A stretch of DNA of 15,952 nt. Origin: SIG565 sp045601525 (GTDB lineage Bacteria > Bacillota > Clostridia > Oscillospirales > Acutalibacteraceae). The stretch spans positions 1 to 15,952 of the forward strand of contig JAZRZR010000080.1 in NCBI GenBank assembly GCA_045601525.1, read 5' to 3'. Positions 7,394 through 11,188 of this stretch are shown here, in pieces (position 1 is the stretch's first letter; each line of letters starts with the position of its first letter). The translations under genes were made by a program, and so were the position numbers. The notes below the pieces were generated by a model, which was not told the DNA's origin, searched no databases, and saw only the letters and a program-made list of their open reading frames with translations.

Positions 7394-8395
7394 CTATTTT
7401 GTTCGATGTTCTATATCATCACCAGCGTAAAGCCCTACACCAGTTTCAGAGTGCCAACCGTCATAAACAGATTGGTTTGGCTTGTAAATAAGTGAGTACC
7501 AAGATTTAGCGTAATTATCCATTGCCTCACCATATACAACGGTATTTTCACAACTCAGCATAATACCACTCATTGTGTCGCCCTCTTGTACATTCCAAAT
7601 ATCGCAACCGCTAATAGGTAGTGGCTGAGGCTCAGGGCTTGGCTTTTCATAACTCTTTGGCCTAAATGCGCCGCTAAAGTCAGCCAAAGATATATTAATA
7701 ATATTCGTGGCTTGGCCACCCTCAGGGCATGTTGCGCCGCCCTGATTTTGCCCCAAAAGCGCTACATATCCATTATTGTAACCACCTAAGGCCATGCCAA
7801 CATGTCCCCAGCGGCCATTGTGAAAAATAACCCAGTCGCCAACTTGTAAATCTTGAGCGTTATAAATTAAATCAAACTCATTGCCAGCGTTGTACTCTTT
7901 ACAGTTCCATGCGCCACTAGCGCCGCCAGTTCCGCATGTACTGAGGTTGCGCCCAGCGTAATTTTGCCAAAATAAATCACCTAAGTCCCAGCATTGCGCC
8001 TTTGCGCCGCTCGGAAAATCGTCTGTATCCCAGCATTTGCCAAGCGTATAATCTTTAAACTCATATGGCGAGCCAGTTGGGGCATAAATAAATTTGCCCA
8101 TACCACACTCACCGCCCTCATTTTCGCAATTAATATTGCCACCATCAATGGCCTCAACCGTTGGGGCTTGGATAGTTTCAATTTGACCGTCCTCGGTTTC
8201 AATTAGGGTTTCAACGGTTTGGGCTGATAGTTCAATCTTATAATCTGAAAATTCAATTTGCGTTTCGGTCTTTATATCTGTCTTAGAAAAGATTTTTGAG
8301 CCTGTAAAAAGGCCGCCACCAAGCGTGGCAAGGCTAATAAGCCCAGCAATTAGATATTTAATATTTAGTTTGGTGGTCTTAGTTCGTTTTTTCAT
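7394..8395 (-). CDS. Membrane-anchored CHAP-LysM cell-wall hydrolase (lysin)
   Basis: This 333-residue protein has four parts. Residues 1-12 are basic and 13-33 hydrophobic (a signal anchor or uncleaved signal). Residues 40-115 are an acidic linker. Residues about 118-248 are a CHAP amidase/endopeptidase domain with C135 (AQCWDLGDLFW), H198 (WGHVGMALGG) and N217 (LGQNQ). A proline-rich hinge at 249-262 precedes a LysM-like module (WNVQEGDTMSGIML, about 267-326). CHAP domains cleave peptidoglycan peptides and LysM binds glycan. It opens the late operon. It has no Shine-Dalgarno; an extended -10 ends six bases before the ATG. Besides C135 there are eight cysteines (90, 97, 121, 154, 165, 223, 264, 282), enough for four disulphides. 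A membrane-tethered or SAR-like lysin is likely; a virion enzyme is possible. Confidence 0.82.
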   Translation of the reverse strand: MKKRTKTTKLNIKYLIAGLISLATLGGGLFTGSKIFSKTDIKTETQIEFSDYKIELSAQTVETLIETEDGQIETIQAPTVEAIDGGNINCENEGGECGMGKFIYAPTGSPYEFKDYTLGKCWDTDDFPSGAKAQCWDLGDLFWQNYAGRNLSTCGTGGASGAWNCKEYNAGNEFDLIYNAQDLQVGDWVIFHNGRWGHVGMALGGYNNGYVALLGQNQGGATCPEGGQATNIINISLADFSGAFRPKSYEKPSPEPQPLPISGCDIWNVQEGDTMSGIMLSCENTVVYGEAMDNYAKSWYSLIYKPNQSVYDGWHSETGVGLYAGDDIEHRTK

Positions 8396-8401
8396 AATTT
8401 T

Positions 8402-8410
8402 ATTGTATCA
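8402..8410 (-). promoter_or_regulatory. Extended -10 promoter immediately before the lysin ATG
   Basis: The minus strand reads TGATACAAT, a TGn-extended -10 with five of six consensus bases, ending six bases before the lysin ATG. No -35 match is seen. A start site at the usual distance would fall at or within a base or two of the ATG, so the transcript could be leaderless. The element directly follows the U-tract of the terminator at 8410-8436. Confidence 0.45.
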
Positions 8411-8436
8411 AAAAACCGCCTAACAGGGTGAGGCGG
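8410..8436 (-). terminator. Intrinsic terminator in front of the lysin gene
   Basis: CCGCCT pairs with AGGCGG around a nine-base loop, followed by six T on the minus strand. It would end transcripts started at about 8494 and so isolate the late lysin gene from upstream transcription unless antitermination occurs. Confidence 0.8.
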
Positions 8437-8494
8437 CAATTTGCATGATGGGTGGGCAACCATGCAAAAGGTTTAATGTCCTACAAAAAACCTA
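8410..8494 (-). ncRNA. Candidate small RNA B in the control region
   Basis: A TGATATAAT promoter (8500-8508) and a strong terminator (8410-8436) bound an 85-base transcript with no gene. It would hold three hairpins in a row: AGGTTT/AAACCT (8488-8493 with 8469-8474), TTTGCATG/CATGCAAA (8461-8468 with 8440-8447) and the terminator stem. Its 5' end is one copy of a 15-base direct repeat. It may be a free small RNA or the regulated leader of the lysin operon. No known RNA family is recognised. Confidence 0.45.
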
Positions 8495-8500
8495 TCTGTA
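8486..8500. repeat. 15-bp direct repeat, copy 1
   Basis: AAAAACCTATCTGTA on the plus strand, identical to 8576-8590, exactly 90 bases apart. On the minus strand it forms the expected 5' end of candidate RNA B, right after the -10 box. Confidence 0.8.
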
Positions 8501-8508
8501 TTATATCA
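8500..8508 (-). promoter_or_regulatory. Extended -10 promoter (TGATATAAT)
   Basis: The minus strand reads TGA followed by a perfect TATAAT, and a clear -35 is absent, as is common for extended -10 promoters. It begins two bases after the U-tract of the terminator at 8510-8535. The start site is expected near 8494 and leads into candidate RNA B and the lysin operon. Confidence 0.6.
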
Positions 8509-8509
8509 T

Positions 8510-8535
8510 AAAAAATACCCTCTCGCATTGGGTAT
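8510..8535 (-). terminator. Intrinsic terminator of candidate RNA A
   Basis: ATACCC pairs with GGGTAT and six T follow on the minus strand. The nine-base loop (AATGCGAGA) is entirely complementary to part of the loop of the hairpin at 8668-8698. Confidence 0.8.
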
Positions 8536-8575
8536 CTTTTATTTACTTTGTTTGTTTAGAGGCTGAAACAAAATT

Positions 8576-8590
8576 AAAAACCTATCTGTA
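8576..8590. repeat. 15-bp direct repeat, copy 2
   Basis: AAAAACCTATCTGTA, identical to 8486-8500. Here it is internal to candidate RNA A rather than at its 5' end. Confidence 0.8.
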
Positions 8591-8608
8591 AACGAAAAAA
8601 CAGACCTA

Positions 8609-8620
8609 ATTATAATAGCA
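8609..8620 (-). promoter_or_regulatory. Promoter -10 region after the early-operon terminator
   Basis: The minus strand reads TGCTATTATAAT. This contains a perfect TATAAT (8609-8614) and an overlapping extended -10 (TGC plus TATTAT, 8612-8620). No good -35 is seen. It lies one base after the weak U-tract of the early terminator, repeating the terminator-then-promoter arrangement found twice more below it. Confidence 0.5.
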
Positions 8621-8658
8621 CAAAATAGCCCTCTTGCAAAAGACCAAATAAGAGGGCT
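8621..8658 (-). terminator. Terminator of the early operon with antisense-like loop
   Basis: AGCCCTCTT pairs with AAGAGGGCT (nine pairs) and is followed by ATTTTG. The 14-base loop contains TTGGTCTTTTG, the exact complement of CAAAAGACCAA found in the leaders of the early operon and the SSB operon. Confidence 0.75.
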
Positions 8659-8667
8659 GAACGATAA

Positions 8668-8698
8668 GTAGTGTGATAAATGCGAGATAAAACACTAC
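8668..8698 (-). other. Hairpin downstream of the last early gene, loop complementary to a second hairpin
   Basis: GTAGTGT pairs with ACACTAC around a 17-base loop. The loop contains TCTCGCATT on the minus strand, complementary to the whole nine-base loop of the terminator at 8510-8535. No U-tract follows, so it is not a terminator by itself. Confidence 0.6.
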
Positions 8699-8705
8699 AC
8701 TTTTA

Positions 8706-9149
8706 TTAATATAACAAATTGCCTAATTCAGCAATTGTGTGTTCATAATTAAATCTATCTTTAAATAATTCATGGTTATTAATAAACATTTTTAAGAGCA
8801 AGCGGCCACTTTTATCGGTGATGTTTATATATTTAAAACTTACATCAAAGAAAACTGAACTTTCCTCAATGCTAAATTTAGCGGTTAAAGGAAAATGGTA
8901 ATTATCAAGCAATGGTTTTAAATAGGCTTTTTCACTTGTGTTAAATGGGTTTTTAACATGGGTATAAAAGAAAATGTCTAGTAAATCAACATTGCGGTCT
9001 AATTGTTCTTTAGTAAATAGAATTTTGCCATCATGATTTGTTAGGCATATATTGCCCTTTTGGCTTATAAAGCAAGCCTCACCAGCCTCATACCCATCAT
9101 AAGCAACTTTTAAAACTAGACTATTTTTATCTATGTCGTCAATTGTCAT
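8706..9149 (-). CDS. Hypothetical early protein, 147 residues
   Basis: I do not recognise it. It is a soluble mixed alpha/beta protein. The N-terminal third (LVLKVAYDGYEAGEACFISQKGNICLTNHDGKILF) looks like beta strands with a YDGYEAGEA turn, and the rest has alternating strands and helices (TAKFSIEESSVFFDVSFKYINI). A strong AGAAAGG ribosome site supports the start. It is the last gene of the early operon, and its start overlaps the end of the small membrane-protein gene by 11 bases, so the two are probably translated together. A regulator or host-interaction factor would fit the position, but nothing in the sequence shows this. Confidence 0.8.
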   Translation of the reverse strand: MTIDDIDKNSLVLKVAYDGYEAGEACFISQKGNICLTNHDGKILFTKEQLDRNVDLLDIFFYTHVKNPFNTSEKAYLKPLLDNYHFPLTAKFSIEESSVFFDVSFKYINITDKSGRLLLKMFINNHELFKDRFNYEHTIAELGNLLY

Positions 9150-9294
9150 TTTTGCCTTTCTTTACTTTATGTTTAAATTTTATATACGCAATTAAGTCAG
9201 TTATACCAAGATAAATAAATAAAATGATACCGACAATAATTAAAATGCCAAATATAACAAATTCGAGAATGTCGCCTAAAGTATAAACTATCAT
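9139..9294 (-). CDS. Small single-span membrane protein (51 residues)
   Basis: The frame starts at the ATG at 9294 and ends with TGA. Residues about 8-31 are strongly hydrophobic (ILEFVIFGILIIVGIILFIYLGI) and the tail is basic (KFKHKVKKGKNDN), giving an N-out, C-in span. It begins seven bases after the 58-residue gene and overlaps the 147-residue gene by 11 bases, so it fits the operon, although no Shine-Dalgarno is visible. A small holin, or a membrane anchor for replication as phi29 p16.7 and p1 are, are both possible. Its early-operon position argues mildly against a holin. Confidence 0.65.
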   Translation of the reverse strand: MIVYTLGDILEFVIFGILIIVGIILFIYLGITDLIAYIKFKHKVKKGKNDN

Positions 9295-9301
9295 TTTACT
9301 A

Positions 9302-9478
9302 TTAATCTTTCTGTTTCCAAGTAAAGTATTCTTGTAACTCTAAATCCTCTAAAAGTTCGTCCTCATCACAATATATATCACCAAATTTAGTTTCTATATA
9401 CACCTCACCCCTTACAATATCTTGGCCGCAACCATCACAAACTAAATCATCAAGCGGCAAAGTAACCTTTTCTGTCAT
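9302..9478 (-). CDS. Small zinc-ribbon-like protein (58 residues)
   Basis: The ATG overlaps the TGA of the upstream 74-residue gene (ATGA), and a TAAGGA ribosome site lies about 11 bases before it. Residues 14-17 are CDGC, and C37 occurs in IYCDEDEL, so there are three cysteines and several acids; a histidine-free, incomplete zinc knuckle or treble-clef is suggested. The pattern VCDGCGQDIVRGEVYIETKFGDIYCDEDEL resembles small phage proteins whose LIM- or rubredoxin-like fold binds one metal. The C-terminal half is acidic and helical. The function is unknown. Confidence 0.7.
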   Translation of the reverse strand: MTEKVTLPLDDLVCDGCGQDIVRGEVYIETKFGDIYCDEDELLEDLELQEYFTWKQKD

Positions 9479-9699
9479 TTTAAAATTTCCTTAATCTTAT
9501 TTAATGGCTTTTCTAACTCTTTACCTTTTTTATAATTATTAAGGTTTTCAACAGTCTGAAAATAGATTTTATTTTTAATATTAGCGTCAACTCTACTATC
9601 AAAATTTTCATATAGTTCGATAAAGCGCCTCTTTAATTCATTTAACTCGCCTCTTAATTCGTCAACTTGGTCTTGTAATTGAACAAATTTTTTATTCAT
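9475..9699 (-). CDS. Small coiled-coil early protein (74 residues)
   Basis: Residues 1-38 form a clear heptad coiled coil (KFVQLQDQVDELRGELNELKRRFIELYENF). A lysine-rich helical tail follows (YKKGKELEKPLNKIKEIL). It is likely a dimer or trimer and could be an adaptor or a DNA-tracking protein, but no family is recognised. Its ATG lies inside the last codons of the HicA-like frame, and its stop overlaps the next start as ATGA. It is probably translated by coupling within the early operon. Confidence 0.7.
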   Translation of the reverse strand: MNKKFVQLQDQVDELRGELNELKRRFIELYENFDSRVDANIKNKIYFQTVENLNNYKKGKELEKPLNKIKEILK

Positions 9700-9893
9700 T
9701 TCCTAAAGCCTCATTATTCTTTTTAATATTTCGCCTTACACTTAACTCAATATTCTTTTTGATGTTAAAGGGTACTGTAATTTTATTATGAGTTATTGGG
9801 TGTACAAACTGACTATGACCACCCTTTTGTATAGACAAAACCGTTCCACTCTAACTCTTTTATTAATTTATTACGCTCACTATTGTTACCCAT
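9692..9893 (-). pseudogene. HicA-like toxin / dsRBD-fold protein, interrupted by a frameshift
   Basis: From the ATG at 9893 the frame gives 26 residues (RNKLIKELEWNGFVYTKG...) before a TAG at 9815-9813. In the +1 frame the protein continues from VLSIQKGGHSQFVHP (codons from 9841) through NKITVPFNIKKNIELSVRRNIKK to a TAA at 9694-9692. Joined, this follows the HicA mRNA-interferase pattern: K-L-L-x-x-x-G-F, then Q-K-G-x-H-x-x-F-x-H-P, then T-V-P-F. The likely catalytic histidine of GGHSQF is kept. The +1 frame has no start of its own and hits a TAA upstream. No HicB partner is next to it. Decay, a sequencing or assembly indel, or programmed frameshifting are possible. It starts one base after the preceding stop. 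Confidence 0.6.
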
Positions 9894-9894
9894 A

Positions 9895-10140
9895 CTAGCG
9901 CCCAAATATACTTACAAGTAGTAACTCAATATTTACAAAGACCACCAGCCAAAAGAGTAAATTGATTGTTTTCCTGTTTCTTTCAATATCCCTACCACGC
10001 TCAGCAACCAAATAAAACAAAATTAAAATGCGTTCTTTTTGAGTAAAGCCCTCAAGCAAGTGGCCATTGTCTTTTTCAAATTGTTTAAGTTCCTCTTTGG
10101 TGTTGGCCTTTAGTTCATCAATATTAATATTTTTACGCAT
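9895..10140 (-). CDS. Small tail-anchored membrane protein (81 residues)
   Basis: The N-terminal 55 residues are charged and helical (INIDELKANTKEELKQFEKDNGHLLEGFTQKERILILFYLVAERGRDIERNRK). Residues about 60-78 form a single membrane span (INLLFWLVVFVNIELLLVSIF) ending three residues before the C-terminus, so the bulk faces the cytoplasm. A GAAAGGG ribosome site precedes the ATG, and the gene overlaps the regulator gene by eight bases. It might tether phage DNA or replication proteins to the membrane, as phi29 p16.7 and p17 partners do, but with opposite topology to p16.7. That comparison is inference. Confidence 0.7.
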   Translation of the reverse strand: MRKNINIDELKANTKEELKQFEKDNGHLLEGFTQKERILILFYLVAERGRDIERNRKTINLLFWLVVFVNIELLLVSIFGR

Positions 10141-10360
10141 TTAATGCCCTTTCGATGTAATCAGTAAATAATAAATCAAAATCAATGTTTTCAAAGGTGT
10201 TAATAAACTGGTAAATTTTCACCATCTCTGTTAATTTCCAGTCCTTTTTACCCTCAATTTTTGAATATAGTCCTTGCCTTGATAGGCCAGTAACCTCAGC
10301 CAACTTTGTTAAAGTGATATTAAATTTGGCCATTTCAGCCCTTAGGTTATTTGGTGTCAT
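10133..10360 (-). CDS. Cro/CI-type (XRE) helix-turn-helix regulator
   Basis: The 75 residues hold a typical Cro/CI domain: helix 2 and recognition helix at about 15-37 (TLTKLAEVTGLSRQGLYSKIEGKK), then KLTEMVKIYQFIN as helices 4-5. There is no effector domain, so it is a small dimeric repressor or activator. It lies in the operon driven by the promoter at 11147-11175, whose -35 box is inside a perfect palindrome, a natural candidate for its own operator. Ribosome site GTAGGA; the start overlaps the preceding gene by 14 bases. The fold is clear; the target is inferred. Confidence 0.85.
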   Translation of the reverse strand: MTPNNLRAEMAKFNITLTKLAEVTGLSRQGLYSKIEGKKDWKLTEMVKIYQFINTFENIDFDLLFTDYIERALNA

Positions 10361-10817
10361 GTTTCCTACTTTCCATCATGTTTTTCATCTTTTCAAAAGC
10401 CTCATAAGGTATATCACCGCTTTTATATAGGGTTTCATTCATCTCTAATAGTTTTTGCCTCACTTTCTCTTTTATATCATCAGCGTTATTATGCAAAATG
10501 TCCTTTGTTAATTCCTCAGGCATTTCATTTTGCAAAATATCAATGTATTGATAAGCGTAATAATAAATACCAATCATTGTTTTAACATCAACGCTTGTAT
10601 GTTTCTTATCTTTGCCACTTAATGAGCCGTCTAAAATGGCCATGCCAATTGAAAAGCAACCATCTAGAGCCTTTTCAAAACTGTCTTTGCTTTCCTCAGG
10701 TATGCCATCAACAAATGGGCTTGACGAGGCAAAGTCAATAAAGCCTTTGCAATAATAAATAACCTCTAACATATCTTGGGCGCTAGTAGGGTTTGGGTCT
10801 ATAATTGTCTTTTTCAT
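10347..10817 (-). CDS. Hypothetical helical early protein, about 156 residues
   Basis: I do not recognise the family. It is nearly all helical and acidic (DMLEVIYYCKGFIDFASSS, DVKTMIGIYYYAYQYIDIL, EELTKDILHNNADDIKEKVRQKLLEM) with no membrane span. The frame can start at a GTG (10823) or the ATG two codons on; I prefer the ATG at 10817. There is no Shine-Dalgarno close to it: the nearest (AGAAAGG) lies beyond a stable hairpin at 10828-10850. If that hairpin folds, the site is brought to about ten bases from the ATG. The gene is second in the early operon. Confidence 0.8.
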   Translation of the reverse strand: MKKTIIDPNPTSAQDMLEVIYYCKGFIDFASSSPFVDGIPEESKDSFEKALDGCFSIGMAILDGSLSGKDKKHTSVDVKTMIGIYYYAYQYIDILQNEMPEELTKDILHNNADDIKEKVRQKLLEMNETLYKSGDIPYEAFEKMKNMMESRKHDTK

Positions 10818-10827
10818 AATCACAAAA

Positions 10828-10850
10828 GGGCAAGGCTTTTAACCTTGCCC
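10828..10850 (-). promoter_or_regulatory. Hairpin between Shine-Dalgarno and start codon (bridged ribosome site or attenuator)
   Basis: GGGCAAGG pairs with CCTTGCCC around a seven-base loop. On the minus strand AGAAAGG lies just before the stem and TTTTGTGATTATG just after it. The hairpin either bridges the ribosome site to the start, as is known for T4 gene 38, or acts as a weak terminator or attenuator with TTTT. Confidence 0.6.
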
Positions 10851-10856
10851 ACCTTT

Positions 10857-11096
10857 CTAAAAATCTTTAACTAAACTTTCAATAATATATTCATGAGTTG
10901 TTTGGCTACCAGCAAAATCAACACGCTCGATAGTAGTGTCATTAACTTTGGTGTAGTCCTCAAACTTTACCATATCTTTAATTCGGCCATCGATAAATTC
11001 TTTTGCCTTTTCCTCGGTGTCATAAGCAAATGAGTGTGTAAACACATCTATTAATCTACCGTCAATTCTTAATTCACTTTGTACGATGTAAATCAT
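10857..11096 (-). CDS. Hypothetical first early-operon protein, 79 residues
   Basis: The start is set at the ATG at 11096 (MIYIVQSELRIDGR) because a good AAAGGA ribosome site lies just upstream; an earlier TTG at 11120 would put that site inside the coding sequence. The protein has a beta-beta-alpha look: YIVQSELRIDG and DVFTHSFAYDTEEKAKEFIDGRIKDM, then a strand pair ending in YIIESLVKDF. The pattern of small phage proteins with a TEEKAKEFI helix is common, but no function is known to me. As the promoter-proximal gene of the early operon it is probably made first and strongly, which suits a host-takeover or anti-defence factor; this is inference only. Confidence 0.8.
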   Translation of the reverse strand: MIYIVQSELRIDGRLIDVFTHSFAYDTEEKAKEFIDGRIKDMVKFEDYTKVNDTTIERVDFAGSQTTHEYIIESLVKDF

Positions 11097-11104
11097 TTTA
11101 TTAT

Positions 11105-11134
11105 TCCTTTCGTTTATCAAGCATTGGTCTTTTG
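11105..11134 (-). promoter_or_regulatory. Early-operon 5' leader with two shared motifs
   Basis: The leader carries CAAAAGACCAAT (11123-11134) and ATAAACGAAAGGA (11105-11117, containing the ribosome site). Both motifs occur in the SSB leader at 14356-14380 in the opposite order. Part of each is antisense to the minus-strand transcript of 8590-8650. Confidence 0.65.
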
Positions 11135-11146
11135 CTTGTTGTCAAT

Positions 11147-11175
11147 ATTGTAGCACACTTGACAAAATTTGTCAA
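11147..11175 (-). promoter_or_regulatory. Strong sigma-70/A promoter of the early operon
   Basis: On the minus strand TTGACA (11170-11175) and TACAAT (11147-11152) are separated by exactly 17 bases. This is the best match to consensus in the window. The start site is expected near 11140, about 45 bases before the first early gene. Confidence 0.9.
11159..11175. promoter_or_regulatory. Palindromic operator overlapping the -35 box
   Basis: TTGACAAAATTTGTCAA is a perfect 8-1-8 palindrome covering the -35 hexamer and half the spacer. A dimeric helix-turn-helix protein bound here would block the promoter. The Cro/CI protein at 10133-10360 is the obvious candidate. Confidence 0.65.
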
Positions 11176-11188
11176 CAGTTTTCTAATA

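Larger units (their letters stand above)
8510..8603 (-). ncRNA. Candidate small RNA A in the control region
   Basis: It starts after the TATAAT at 8609-8614 and ends at the terminator 8510-8535, giving about 94 bases without a reading frame. Near its 5' end it carries TTTCGTTTA, antisense to TAAACGAAA in the 5' leaders of the SSB and early operons, and a copy of the 15-base repeat. A role as a trans-acting antisense RNA is a hypothesis; it might also be an untranslated leader. Confidence 0.4.

Noticed and set aside
8396..8705. CRISPR-like array from the repeated AAAAACCTATCTGTA and several hairpins
   Set aside because: There are only two repeat copies and no regular spacers, and the elements are explained better as promoter-terminator units.
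9475..9699. HicB-type antitoxin as partner of the HicA-like gene
   Set aside because: The downstream protein is a simple coiled coil with no HicB fold or DNA-binding domain; the upstream neighbour is a membrane protein.
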